This document shows positions 52,851 through 61,859 of a stretch of 64,000 nt of DNA, piece by piece; the first letter of the stretch is position 1; each line of letters opens with the position of its first letter. The notes under the pieces are model-generated. The model was given only the letters and a program-made list of their open reading frames with translations, did no database searches and was not told where the DNA came from. The stretch covers positions 1 to 64,000 of the forward strand of contig JAFLKR010000073.1 in NCBI GenBank assembly GCA_019163135.1. Reading direction: 5' to 3'. The stretch comes from Desulfobulbaceae bacterium. Its GTDB lineage: Bacteria > Desulfobacterota > Desulfobulbia > Desulfobulbales > Desulfobulbaceae. The position numbers and the translations under genes were made by a program.

Positions 52851-54200
52851 ATGGAGCACATTCTGGCCACCATCACTCGTCGGGATCCGGAGCAGCAGGA
52901 ATTTCACCAGGTGATCAGGGAATTTCTGGCAACCATTGCGCCGGTCCTTGACCGTCAGCCCCGCTATCGCCAGCAGGCCATTCTGATGCGAATTATCGAG
53001 CCTGAGCGGATGATCCTGTTCCGTGTGCCCTGGATGGATGACCAGGGCGAGGTTCATGTCAATCGCGGCTACCGGGTGGAGATGAATTCCGCCATTGGCC
53101 CGTACAAAGGCGGGCTTCGTTTCCATCCCTCTGTCAACCTCTCGATTATCAAGTTTCTGGCCTTTGAACAGGTCTTTAAAAACAGTTTGACTACATTGCC
53201 CATGGGGGGCGGCAAGGGTGGCGCTGATTTTGATCCCAAGGGCCGGTCCGATGCCGAGGTCATGCGGTTTTGTCAAGCTTTCATGGCCGAACTCTTTCGG
53301 CATATCGGCGAGGATACCGATGTGCCGGCTGGCGATATCGGGGTCGGTGCCCGGGAGATTGGCTATCTTTTCGGGATGTATAAAAAATTGTCGAATAAAT
53401 TTACCGGCGTGCTCACCGGCAAGGGGCTGGGCTGGGGCGGTAGCCTGATCAGGCCTGAGGCCACCGGCTACGGCGTAGTCTATTTTGCCGCGGAGATGTA
53501 TGGGCGATGCGGGGAGAATCTGGTCGGCAAACGCTGCCTGGTCTCAGGGTCGGGCAACGTCGCCCAGTTCACCGTGGAGAAGATCCTGCAGTTGGGGGGC
53601 AAGGTGCTGACCCTGTCGGATTCCTCCGGTTTTATTTATGATGAAGAAGGCATCGACAGCGGCAAGCTCGACTTCATCAAGGAACTCAAAAATATTCGTC
53701 GTGGGCGGCTGCGCGAGTACACCCGACAGTACCCGCGGGCCTCGTATGTAGTCGCCGATCCGGCCTTGGGGTATAATCCGTTATGGATGCACCGGGCCGA
53801 TTGCGCCATTCCTGCCGCCACCCAGAACGAGATCAGCGGCCGGGATGCCCGCCATCTGGTTGAGGGCGGGGTGCGGCTGGTCTGCGAAGGGGCCAATATG
53901 CCTTCGACCCTCGAGGCGATCAATATCTTCCGGGAACACCAGATCCTGTTCGGACCTTCCAAGGCCGCCAATGCCGGAGGGGTGGCGGTGTCCGGGTTGG
54001 AAATGGCCCAGGATTCCATGCGGATGAGTTGGTCCCGTGAGATCGTCGATAACCGGCTCCAGACGATTATGAAAAGTATTCACCGGACCTGCCTCGAGGC
54101 TGCGGCAAACTATGGCATGGAGGGGGATTATCTGGCTGGGGCTAATATCGCCGGATTCGTCAAAGTCGCCGACGCCATGCTTGATCAGGGGTTGGTGTAA
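52851..54200 (+). CDS. gdhA: NADP-type glutamate dehydrogenase
   Basis: A 449-residue hexameric GDH that aminates 2-oxoglutarate. PYKGGLRFHPSVNLSIIKFLAFEQVFKNSLTTLPMGGGKGGADFDPKGRSDAEVMRFCQAFM contains the catalytic lysines. SGSGNVAQFTVEKILQLGGKV is the dinucleotide fold. The typical 447-450 length points to the NADP anabolic form. It supplies glutamate, the precursor used by murI and hemL routes. Confidence 0.95.
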   Translation: MEHILATITRRDPEQQEFHQVIREFLATIAPVLDRQPRYRQQAILMRIIEPERMILFRVPWMDDQGEVHVNRGYRVEMNSAIGPYKGGLRFHPSVNLSIIKFLAFEQVFKNSLTTLPMGGGKGGADFDPKGRSDAEVMRFCQAFMAELFRHIGEDTDVPAGDIGVGAREIGYLFGMYKKLSNKFTGVLTGKGLGWGGSLIRPEATGYGVVYFAAEMYGRCGENLVGKRCLVSGSGNVAQFTVEKILQLGGKVLTLSDSSGFIYDEEGIDSGKLDFIKELKNIRRGRLREYTRQYPRASYVVADPALGYNPLWMHRADCAIPAATQNEISGRDARHLVEGGVRLVCEGANMPSTLEAINIFREHQILFGPSKAANAGGVAVSGLEMAQDSMRMSWSREIVDNRLQTIMKSIHRTCLEAAANYGMEGDYLAGANIAGFVKVADAMLDQGLV

Positions 54201-54221
54201 ACCGGGACGAGGAGGTTTGCT

Positions 54222-54959
54222 GTGACAGGAAGAGAGGAGGCGCGTCAGGATATTCCGCCTGGGCTGGATCGGGACCTGGAACGTTATTTTGTCAACGCGG
54301 TTGCCGAGTGTCCCTACGGTATGGAGCAGCGAGCTGTCTATCATCAGGCGGTGCTCGGCCGTCTCGACGATACCGCCATGGGGGAGTTTCTGGCCTACGG
54401 GTACCGGCGCAACGGCAACTGCATGTATAATATGCGCTGTCCGGGATGCAGTCTGTGTGTGCCGATTCGGTTGCGGCCGGAACGGTTTTGCCCCAACCGC
54501 AATCAGCGTCGTGTCTGGAAGAAAAATCAGGATGTGGCGGTGGAGATAAGCCCGTTGACCATGTCTCGGGAGAATCTTGACTTGCTCCAGCGCTTCCTTT
54601 CCACCCGTTTTCCGGGCGGCAGCAGTCGCGCCGATAGTTATTATACCGGTTTTTTCATCACCAGTATCAGTCGATGTTTTGAGGTCCGTTATCGAATTGG
54701 CGAGCAGTTGCTCGGGGTCGCTGTGGTCGACGCGGCACCGTCCTGGTTTAATGCGGTTTATTTCTTTTTCGATCCGGAGCAGGGATGGCGCAGTCCCGGC
54801 ACCTTGAACATCATGACCCTGAACCACATCTGCAACACCCAGAAAATCGATTATCTCTATCTTGGCTACTGGATCGACGGCCACCCCGGCATGGATTACA
54901 AGCGTGCCTTCCGTCCGCACGAGTTGCTGATCGATGGGGTTTGGCAGGAGCAAAACTGA
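54222..54959 (+). CDS. bpt: Bpt/ATE-type aminoacyl-tRNA-protein transferase
   Basis: A 245-residue member of the bacterial ATE family that adds Leu to N-terminal Asp/Glu (Bpt), marking substrates for ClpS-ClpAP. The N-terminal cysteines are in AECPYGMEQRAVYHQ and NMRCPGCSLCVPIRL. The catalytic GNAT-like half has SYYTGFF, LGVAVVDAAPSWFNAVYFFFDPEQGWRSPGTL and YLYLGYWIDGHPGMDYK. The start is GTG. Confidence 0.9.
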   Translation: MTGREEARQDIPPGLDRDLERYFVNAVAECPYGMEQRAVYHQAVLGRLDDTAMGEFLAYGYRRNGNCMYNMRCPGCSLCVPIRLRPERFCPNRNQRRVWKKNQDVAVEISPLTMSRENLDLLQRFLSTRFPGGSSRADSYYTGFFITSISRCFEVRYRIGEQLLGVAVVDAAPSWFNAVYFFFDPEQGWRSPGTLNIMTLNHICNTQKIDYLYLGYWIDGHPGMDYKRAFRPHELLIDGVWQEQN

Positions 54960-55094
54960 TCTGTTGGGGCCGAGGCCTTGCTTGTCCTCGGGCCTGATCT
55001 CGGCCGATCGCCCATCTTCCCACTGTTGATTCGACCGCCGTCTTGCCGGCCTTGGGTGTATTCTAAGTGGCGCTGGTCGTCCGTTCGGAGTACA

Positions 55095-55139
55095 GAAAAA
55101 GTAAGGGCACAGGAAACCGCTTGCCGGTCTCCTGCGCCC
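55095..55139 (-). terminator. Rho-independent terminator after aspS
   Basis: On the minus strand GGGCGCAGGAGACCG pairs with CGGTTTCCTGTGCCC (one G-T and one mismatch) around GCAAG, followed by TTACTTTTTC. It ends the hisS-aspS pair 24 nt after aspS. Confidence 0.85.
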
Positions 55140-55163
55140 TGTCGGATTGCTCCGATTTTGCGT

Positions 55164-56951
55164 TTATTCTTTTTCTTTCCAGTCCGGGCGCAGGTGCAGT
55201 TCGGTCAATTGCTTGCGGGCTACCGAGGAAGGGGCCTCGGTGAGGGGGCAAGTCGCCTTCTGGGTCTTGGGGAAGGCGATGACGTCACGGATGGAGGAAG
55301 ACCCGGTGAGGAGCATCATCAGACGGTCGACGCCAAAGGCAATGCCGCCGTGGGGCGGGGCGCCAAGCTCAAGGGCGCGGAGGAGAAAACCGAATTTTTC
55401 CTGGGCCTCCTCTGCTTCAATGCCCAGGGCCTTGAACACCGTTTTCTGCATGGCCGGGCTGTGGATACGGATCGAGCCGCCGCCGATCTCATTGCCGTTG
55501 AGGACCAGGTCGTAGGCCCGGCTTTTAACCTCGCCGGGGTTGGTCACCAGCAAGTCCAACTGGTCCTCATTGGGGGCGGTGAAGGGATGGTGCACCGCCG
55601 TGTAGCGTTTTTGTTCCTCGTCGTACTCGAGCAGCGGAAAATCGGTGACCCAGAGAAAATTGAAGGACCCCGCTTCAGCTAAGCCGAGCCGCCGGGACAA
55701 CTCAAGGCGGAGCTCGGAGAGGACCTGGTGGACGGTCTTGGCTTTGTCCGCTCCAAAAAGAATGAGATCGCCGGGTTGGGCGTCGAGGGCCTCGGCCATG
55801 GCCTTGATTTCCTCTTCACTGAAGAATTTGGTGATCGGTGATTGCCATTCCTCCTCTTTGACCTTGATCCACGCCATCCCGCGGGCCCCGAATCGGCCAG
55901 CGAATTCGGTCAGGTCGTCGAGGTCCTTACGCGAGAAACCGCCGCAGCCCTTAGCATTGATTGCCTTGATCACGCCGCCTTTTTCAATGACGGTGTTGAA
56001 CACCTTGAATCCGCATCCTCGCAACGTCTCGGTCAGGTCGACCAGTTCCAGGCCGAAGCGGGAGTCGGGCCGGTCGGTGCCAAAACGCCGTATGGCTTCG
56101 TCATAGGTTATTTGCTGGAAGGGCGGCTGCAGATCGATGTCTTTGATGGCCTTGAACAGGGATTTAATCATGCCTTCGACGATGGTGATGATCTCGGCTT
56201 CGGTGATAAAGCTCAACTCCATATCGATCTGGGTGAATTCGGGCTGGCGGTCGGCCCGAAGATCTTCGTCGCGAAAGCATTTGACGATCTGATAATACCG
56301 ATCCATGCCCGCAACCATCAGAATCTGTTTAAACAACTGCGGCGACTGGGGCAGGGCAAAGAATTTGCCGGCATTGACTCGGCTTGGCACCAGATAGTCC
56401 CGCGCGCCCTCCGGGGTGGAGCGGGTGAGCATCGGGGTTTCGATCTCAAGGAAATTGTGCTCGTTGAGATAGGCGCGGACGTTTTGCAGGGCCTGATGCC
56501 GGAGGATGAGATTCTTGGCAATTTCCGGGCGTCGCAGGTCCAGGTAGCGGTACTGCAGCCGGAGGTTGTCAGAGATCTCGATATCTTCGTCCAGCGGGAA
56601 GGGCGGGGTTTCGCTGGTGTTGAGGATCCGAAGTTCATCGACTAGAATTTCGATGGCGCCGGTCTTGAGTTTTTGGTTTTCCATATCGCCAGGGCGCTTG
56701 GTAACCCGGCCACGTACGGCGATGACCCATTCGCTGCGCAGTTGATGCGCCTTAGCATGGATCTCCCCATTGATTGCAGGGTTGAAGACAATCTGAGTAA
56801 TGCCCCAGCGGTCGCGCAGATCGATAAAAATAACTCCGCCATGATCACGGCGGCGGAGCACCCAGCCCATGAGAATGGTTTCCTGGTTGAGGAAATCGAG
56901 GCTGAGGTCGTTGCAGGTGTGTGTGCGCCGGAGCGCTCCCATTGATTCCAT
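55164..56951 (-). CDS. aspS: Aspartyl-tRNA synthetase (bacterial, probably non-discriminating)
   Basis: A class IIb synthetase of 595 residues. An OB-fold anticodon domain (1-105) is followed by the catalytic core, with [25 protein letters not shown] (motif 1 area), [24 protein letters not shown] (motif 2), a GAD insertion and [14 protein letters not shown] (motif 3). In the anticodon domain [15 protein letters not shown] has His where E. coli has Leu, a residue tied to Asn-tRNA charging in non-discriminating AspRS. GGAGAACAGAC precedes the ATG. Confidence 0.95.
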   Translation of the reverse strand: MESMGALRRTHTCNDLSLDFLNQETILMGWVLRRRDHGGVIFIDLRDRWGITQIVFNPAINGEIHAKAHQLRSEWVIAVRGRVTKRPGDMENQKLKTGAIEILVDELRILNTSETPPFPLDEDIEISDNLRLQYRYLDLRRPEIAKNLILRHQALQNVRAYLNEHNFLEIETPMLTRSTPEGARDYLVPSRVNAGKFFALPQSPQLFKQILMVAGMDRYYQIVKCFRDEDLRADRQPEFTQIDMELSFITEAEIITIVEGMIKSLFKAIKDIDLQPPFQQITYDEAIRRFGTDRPDSRFGLELVDLTETLRGCGFKVFNTVIEKGGVIKAINAKGCGGFSRKDLDDLTEFAGRFGARGMAWIKVKEEEWQSPITKFFSEEEIKAMAEALDAQPGDLILFGADKAKTVHQVLSELRLELSRRLGLAEAGSFNFLWVTDFPLLEYDEEQKRYTAVHHPFTAPNEDQLDLLVTNPGEVKSRAYDLVLNGNEIGGGSIRIHSPAMQKTVFKALGIEAEEAQEKFGFLLRALELGAPPHGGIAFGVDRLMMLLTGSSSIRDVIAFPKTQKATCPLTEAPSSVARKQLTELHLRPDWKEKE

Positions 56952-57062
56952 GTCTGTTCTCCAAAGATAAAGCAGGTCAGCCGACGGGCTGATCTGGAAA
57001 AAACTATATTGGCGTTCTGTGTCTTGGTCGGAGGCGGTGGGGCGACGCCGGTGGTGATACCG

Positions 57063-58337
57063 TTACTTGGTCGTGGTTTTAAGGCATTGCAGCAGTTGCA
57101 GGCACTGTTGCTCCAGGGAGCCGGAAAGGGCGAACGGTTGCTGTTCCTGGGTGTGCATGTTCCTGAGGATGCCTTCCTGTCGTGCCCATTCTTCATCACC
57201 GACAATCAGGGTGAAACGGGCTCGTACCCGGCCTGCCTGTTTGAGCTGGGCCTTCAGGCTGCGGCCGCTGTAATCGATCGCCGCCTTGATCCCTGCTTTG
57301 CGCAGGAGATGGGCCAACAGGCTGCAAGGGCCCAACGTGTCGCTGCCCAGGGCGGCAAGAAAAATATCCATGACGGTGCCGGCCGGCTGGCTATCGGCCT
57401 GCTGTTCCATCAACAGGGCGATCCGCTCCAGTCCCATGGCGAACCCGATACCGGACAGCGCCGGCCCGCCCAGGCTCTGGATCAGGCCGTCGTATCGGCC
57501 GCCCGCGCCTACCGCCGCCTGGGCACCCAGATCGGTGGTGAGGAATTCGAAGGTGGTACGGGTGTAATAGTCGAGGCCGCGGACCATGAAACGGTTGATC
57601 TGGAAAGGGATCTGCAGGGCCTGCAGCGCCGTCTGCACCTCCCGGAAATGGTGATCGCATTCCGGGCAGAGGGCATCAAGCATGGAAGGCGCATCCTGCA
57701 CCAACGCCCGGCAATGCGGTTTTTTGCAATCCAGTACCCGGAGGGGATTGGTGTGGGTCCGGCGCTTGCAGTCCTCGCACAGGCCCTCGATCGACTGCTC
57801 GAGAAAGGCAACCAGTGCCGTTTTAAAAGGAGGCCGGCATTCCGGGCATCCCAGGGAGTTCAGCTCCAAACTGACGGTCAGGTCGAGTTCGTCCATCAGC
57901 ATTTGGCCCATGGCGATCAGCTCCGCATCAATGCGCGGTTCCACTGCCCCGATAATTTCGGCATCGAGTTGATGGAATTGGCGGAGTCGACCCATCTGCG
58001 GCCGTTCATGGCGAAACATCGGACCAATGGTGTAGAGCCGTTGCACCGGTTGCTGGACGTGCAGTCCGTGTTCGATGAAAGCCCGCATGATCGAGGCGGT
58101 GGCCTCCGGCCGCATGGTGATGCCTTTGTCGGCAAAGGTATACATTTCTTTTTCGACCACATCGGTGGCCTCGCCGATGGAGCGGACAAACAGTTCCGTT
58201 TTTTCCAGGATCGGCATCCGGATTTCCTGGAGGCCGAAACGCTCAAAAATATCCCGGGCACGTTGCTCAATTAATTGCCACCGGCCTACGCTGTCGGGTA
58301 AAATATCCTTAAAGCCATTGATAGCTTGAATTTTCAA
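57063..58337 (-). CDS. hisS: Histidyl-tRNA synthetase
   Basis: A 424-residue class II synthetase. Motif 1 is near IQAINGFKDILPDSVGRWQLIE, motif 2 in MFRHERPQMGRLRQFHQLDAE, the HisA motif is GLDYYTRTTFEF and motif 3 is GIGFAMGLERIALL. Residues about 170-245 include four cysteine pairs (CPECRPP, CEDCKRR, CKKPHC, CPECDHH), unlike E. coli. The start is TTG with GGAG 7 nt upstream. aspS follows after 111 nt. Confidence 0.94.
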   Translation of the reverse strand: MKIQAINGFKDILPDSVGRWQLIEQRARDIFERFGLQEIRMPILEKTELFVRSIGEATDVVEKEMYTFADKGITMRPEATASIMRAFIEHGLHVQQPVQRLYTIGPMFRHERPQMGRLRQFHQLDAEIIGAVEPRIDAELIAMGQMLMDELDLTVSLELNSLGCPECRPPFKTALVAFLEQSIEGLCEDCKRRTHTNPLRVLDCKKPHCRALVQDAPSMLDALCPECDHHFREVQTALQALQIPFQINRFMVRGLDYYTRTTFEFLTTDLGAQAAVGAGGRYDGLIQSLGGPALSGIGFAMGLERIALLMEQQADSQPAGTVMDIFLAALGSDTLGPCSLLAHLLRKAGIKAAIDYSGRSLKAQLKQAGRVRARFTLIVGDEEWARQEGILRNMHTQEQQPFALSGSLEQQCLQLLQCLKTTTK

Positions 58338-58416
58338 GGAAAAACTCCATTCTCTTCCATGGGCGACGTTTGATGCCTCCCGATAATCGTGTTGAATCTG
58401 CTCATAAAAAATAAGA

Positions 58417-58445
58417 ATCTAATCGTAAAACGGGTGAAAAGTCAA
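58417..58445 (-). promoter_or_regulatory. Promoter of hisS (and aspS)
   Basis: TTGACT (58445-58440) and TTAGAT (58422-58417) are 17 bp apart on the minus strand. The leader would be about 75 nt. No T-box or other leader structure was recognised. Confidence 0.65.
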
Positions 58446-58646
58446 GCCGATGTGGCCTTTTTGTGGTAGAATACCTAATATCTCTACTTAAATTCGGCCC
58501 TGTCGTTCCGGGCTGGTCTCCATGCTTGACAAACGGAAGGGAGCTCGGCATTCTTTCGGGTTCCAAAGGCGTTTACTATTGGGGGTAGGGAGTGTTTCCC
58601 CCGATGTTTTGCATTTTGCACCGTAATAATAGACCAAGAGGATTGA
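58446..58646 (+). other. Leader region of the flavin oxidoreductase gene
   Basis: No ORF. TTGACA at 58526-58531 with CATTCT 17 bp later is a possible weak promoter. A GGGGG..CCCCC stem follows at about 58579-58600, and AGAGGATTG is the ribosome binding site. Confidence 0.4.
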
Positions 58647-59624
58647 ATGAAACTGCCAGAATTAAAAATAGGCTCGCTCATAGCAAAAATTCCCATCATC
58701 CAGGGGGGCATGTCCATTCGTGTGTCTACCTCCGCCTTGGCCATACCGGTTGCTGAATGTGGTGGTATCGGCACCATCGGCGGTTCCGGGATCCCCGTTC
58801 CTGAGCTGCAGGAAGATATCCGTAAGGCCAAAAATGCCACCAAGGGGGTGATCGCTGTCAACATTATGTACGCCATGAAAGATTTCTACGAGTTGGTGAT
58901 GGCTTCGATTGAAGCTGGCGCCGACATGATCATCACCGGCGCTGGTTTTTCCAGGGATATTTTCAAGATCGGCAAAACCCATAATATCCCCATTGTATCG
59001 ATCGTCTCCTCACCGGCATTCGCCACCTTGGCCGAGAAACTCGGGGCGGCCGCAGTCATTGTCGAAGCGGCCGAGGCTGGCGGGCATTTGGGAACCGATG
59101 TTGCGCTGCGTGATCTTTTTCCGACGATCCGCAAGGTTGTGTCTAAGGTACCGCTGATCGCCGCCGGCGGGATCACCGATGGTTTTGAAATGGCGGAGAT
59201 GATGGACAAGTACGGTGCCGATGGCGTGCAGATTGCCTCCCGTTTTGTCCTGAGCAACGAGTGCTCCGTCTCGCAGGAGTTTAAGGACACCTATCTCAAG
59301 GCCCAGAAGGATGATATTGTGCTGGTTTCTTCACCGGTGGGTATGCCGGGGCGGGCGGTCAAGACGCCTTTTGTCGAAAAGATGTTGAGCGGAGCCGATA
59401 TCTCGGCCGAAAAGTGTCGGTTCAAGTGTTTGAAGAAATGCAATTACAAATACTGCATCAACGACCGCCTGATGGCTTCTCAGCAAGGCGATATCGAAAA
59501 CGGATTGGTCTTCTCCGGAGCCAATACCTTTAAAATGAAAGAGATCTTGTCCGTTCAGGAAATCTTTGACCGTTTCGTCAAGGCGGCGGAGTCGGTATAT
59601 AAGGAAAAGACCGTTCAAGCTTAA
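58647..59624 (+). CDS. Nitronate-monooxygenase-family flavoprotein with C-terminal Cys cluster
   Basis: A 325-residue FMN TIM-barrel protein of the 2-nitropropane dioxygenase/FabK superfamily. IPIIQGGMSIRVSTSALAIPVAECGGIGTIGGSG, VEAAEAGGHLGTD (with the HxG motif) and PLIAAGGITDG bind FMN. Residues about 260-285 carry CRFKCLKKCNYKYCIND, a four-cysteine segment not found in classic members. This may hold zinc or Fe-S. Actual substrates are unknown. Confidence 0.82.
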   Translation: MKLPELKIGSLIAKIPIIQGGMSIRVSTSALAIPVAECGGIGTIGGSGIPVPELQEDIRKAKNATKGVIAVNIMYAMKDFYELVMASIEAGADMIITGAGFSRDIFKIGKTHNIPIVSIVSSPAFATLAEKLGAAAVIVEAAEAGGHLGTDVALRDLFPTIRKVVSKVPLIAAGGITDGFEMAEMMDKYGADGVQIASRFVLSNECSVSQEFKDTYLKAQKDDIVLVSSPVGMPGRAVKTPFVEKMLSGADISAEKCRFKCLKKCNYKYCINDRLMASQQGDIENGLVFSGANTFKMKEILSVQEIFDRFVKAAESVYKEKTVQA

Positions 59625-59643
59625 GTTAATGAGGTTTTTATCC

Positions 59644-59679
59644 GTGATCAGTTGCCCCTTTTGTTCAAGCGCTCTATGA
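59644..59679 (+). promoter_or_regulatory. Short upstream ORF overlapping the pcnB start
   Basis: GAGG at 59631 lies 9 nt before a GTG at 59644, opening an 11-codon frame (VISCPFCSSAL) that ends in TGA at 59677-59679, overlapping the pcnB ATG as ATGA. Translation could be coupled to pcnB. Too short to judge coding by composition. Confidence 0.4.
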
Positions 59680-61082
59680 CCGCCCAACCGCAGGAGCAGG
59701 TTTCCGCACGGGAAGCCGTGCCGTCGGTTACAGCCACGATCATTCCCGAATCCGGCCACTCCATACGTGAGCAGCAGCTTGACCGTGAAGCGCTCAAGGT
59801 GCTCTATCGTCTGCGCGATGCTGGATTTAAGGGGTATCTGGTGGGTGGTGGAGTCCGCGATCTCTATCTTGGCCGCACGCCAAAGGATTTCGATATTTCC
59901 ACCGATGCACGCCCCGGTCAACTGCGGCAGTTGTTTCGCAACAGTCGCACCATTGGTCGTCGTTTTCGGCTGGTGCAGGTCTTTTTTCGGGGCAACAAAA
60001 TCATCGAGGTTTCGACCCTGCGTTCGCGCAGTGAATACGAAATTGATGGCAATGAGCAGGTGCTGCCGTCGAACAATACCTTCGGCACCCTGGAAGAAGA
60101 CGCCTTCCGGCGTGATTTGACCATTAACGCCCTCTTTTACGAAATCGAAAACCACACCATTATCGACTACATTGAAGGGGTGCAGGATCTTGACCGTGGC
60201 ATCATTCGGGTGGTCGGAGACCCTGACCGTCGGTTTATCAGGGATCCCGTTCGGATCATGCGGGTTATTCGCCATGCCGCCCGTACCGGTTTCACCATCG
60301 AAGCGGAAACCTACGCCGCCCTGCAGCGGCATTTGGATAAACTGCAACTCTGTCCGCCCTCCCGGATTCGTGATGAAATCCTTAAAGATCTGCAGTCCGG
60401 TGCCAGCCGCCCCTGGGCGGAACTCTGCATGAAATCATCCCTTTGGACAGCGCTTTTTCCGTTGTACGAAGAATGCCTGCAGGGGGAGAGCGGCGATAAG
60501 ATTCGTCAGGAACTCCTGCAGATGTTCGGGGCCCTGGATCGGCTCCACGTTCGTTCGGAGGAAGCGGAACCTGTGAAGATTCCGGAGTCCGTTCTCCTCG
60601 GAGCCCTCTTGCTGCCTTGGGCTTGTCAGCGTTTCAATCTGCCGGAGACCAATGTCCGGGGCCAAAAATTTTATGGCTTGTCGCGTCAAATCCGGGATGA
60701 TGTCGACCGCTACTTCGGCGAGCCGTTCAATGTGCAGCGGATGGCTAAGGAATCCATGACCACCCTGCTGATTAATCTGTCTACCTTCCATCATGCCCGC
60801 GCCCAGGGCGATGATCCCGGTTGGCTCAAGAAAAAAAGCTACTACAATGATTGTTCCCGTTTTTACGATCTCTATCTCGAATCGCAAGGAGTGGCGGCTG
60901 TCAAGCCGGAACATTTTGCGGTCGACCGCAAGGAGGTCGAAGAGGTCGTCGAGGTGGTTGAGGTGGTGCGTGCTGTGGGGGAGAACGGTGGCGAATCGAA
61001 ACCTCGTGGCAGGGGTGGGGTGAATCCGGCGTTCAGCAGCTCGCCGCAGGGGGTGTTTGGCCTGCGGCGGCCTCATGATTAG
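59676..61082 (+). CDS. pcnB: Poly(A) polymerase/tRNA nucleotidyltransferase-family protein (PcnB)
   Basis: A 468-residue class II nucleotidyltransferase. YLVGGGVRDLYLGRTPKDFDISTDARP contains the catalytic DxD. EDAFRRDLTINALFYE and RFIRDPVRIMRVIRHAARTGF follow. HSIREQQLDREALKVLYRL near the start is the PcnB type, distinct from CCA-adding enzymes. PcnB adds 3' tails that promote RNA decay. The C-terminus has an acidic/valine repeat (EVEEVVEVVEVV). I use the ATG at 59676 and not the TTG at 59652 in the track. Confidence 0.85.
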   Translation: MTAQPQEQVSAREAVPSVTATIIPESGHSIREQQLDREALKVLYRLRDAGFKGYLVGGGVRDLYLGRTPKDFDISTDARPGQLRQLFRNSRTIGRRFRLVQVFFRGNKIIEVSTLRSRSEYEIDGNEQVLPSNNTFGTLEEDAFRRDLTINALFYEIENHTIIDYIEGVQDLDRGIIRVVGDPDRRFIRDPVRIMRVIRHAARTGFTIEAETYAALQRHLDKLQLCPPSRIRDEILKDLQSGASRPWAELCMKSSLWTALFPLYEECLQGESGDKIRQELLQMFGALDRLHVRSEEAEPVKIPESVLLGALLLPWACQRFNLPETNVRGQKFYGLSRQIRDDVDRYFGEPFNVQRMAKESMTTLLINLSTFHHARAQGDDPGWLKKKSYYNDCSRFYDLYLESQGVAAVKPEHFAVDRKEVEEVVEVVEVVRAVGENGGESKPRGRGGVNPAFSSSPQGVFGLRRPHD

Positions 61083-61101
61083 CGGGCCGGGAGGGTGATG
61101 G

Positions 61102-61833
61102 TTGCGGTTTTTACTCTACAACATTCGTTATGCTGCCGGCGTCGGCAGTCGTTTTCATTTTCCTTTCCCCTATGCCGGTTATCTGCGGCGCTCCCACAGT
61201 AATTTCGATAAAATTCTTGAGTTCATCAGATCGGTTCAGCCGGATGTTATGGGCTTGGTTGAGGTGGATGGTGGTTCCTTTCGCACCGCCCAGCACTGCC
61301 AGGCGGAAATGATCGCTGAACAACTGGGCTACTATCATGTGATTGAGACCAAGTACGGTTCGGCCTCAATGGCGAATAAAATTCCCCTGTTGCGGACCCA
61401 GGGCAATGCCGTGCTCACTAAAATGCCGATTATCAGTCACCGTTTTCATTATTTTGACGAAGGGGTAAAGCGGTTGGTCATTCAGGTGTGCACGGAACGT
61501 CTGACCATTTTTCTGGTCCATCTTTCCCTGACCTACCGCAAACGGCAGTATCAACTTGAACGGTTGTACAAGTTGATCCGCGGGGTCGACCGGCCGATGA
61601 TCCTGGCCGGCGATTTCAATGTGTTATGGGGAATGCGGGAACTCGAGCTTTTTCTTGGTGCGACCGGTCTGGTCAGCGCCAATCCTGATAAACTGCCTAG
61701 TCATCCCAGCCGTGCGCCGAAGAGGGAACTTGATTTTATCCTTTATAGCCCGGAACTGAAGGTCGTTCATTTTCAAATTCCTCACGTTACCTACTCGGAT
61801 CATGCCCCGCTGGTGTGCGATTTTGAATTTTGA
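61102..61833 (+). CDS. Endonuclease/exonuclease/phosphatase-family protein
   Basis: A 243-residue EEP-fold hydrolase. MRFLLYNIRYAAG, MGLVEVDGG (metal Glu), HLSLTYRKRQYQLERL, LAGDFNVLWG and YSDHAPLVCDFEF (catalytic His) are the motif set. Starts with TTG, with GGGAGGG six nt upstream. The substrate is unknown; nucleic acid or phospholipid are both possible for EEP members. Confidence 0.87.
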   Translation: MRFLLYNIRYAAGVGSRFHFPFPYAGYLRRSHSNFDKILEFIRSVQPDVMGLVEVDGGSFRTAQHCQAEMIAEQLGYYHVIETKYGSASMANKIPLLRTQGNAVLTKMPIISHRFHYFDEGVKRLVIQVCTERLTIFLVHLSLTYRKRQYQLERLYKLIRGVDRPMILAGDFNVLWGMRELELFLGATGLVSANPDKLPSHPSRAPKRELDFILYSPELKVVHFQIPHVTYSDHAPLVCDFEF

Positions 61834-61859
61834 GCCGGCTCTGCCTGCGTTTTTTTGAT

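Noticed and set aside
53781-54953. 390-codon minus-strand ORF across gdhA and bpt
   Set aside because: Both plus-strand genes have clear catalytic motifs; the antisense frame has none.
57009-58274. 421-codon plus-strand ORF antisense to hisS
   Set aside because: It mirrors hisS over its whole length, lacks family motifs, and arises from the codon composition of the real gene.
59331-60347. 338-codon minus-strand ORF opposite the flavoprotein and pcnB genes
   Set aside because: A shadow of two well-supported plus-strand genes.
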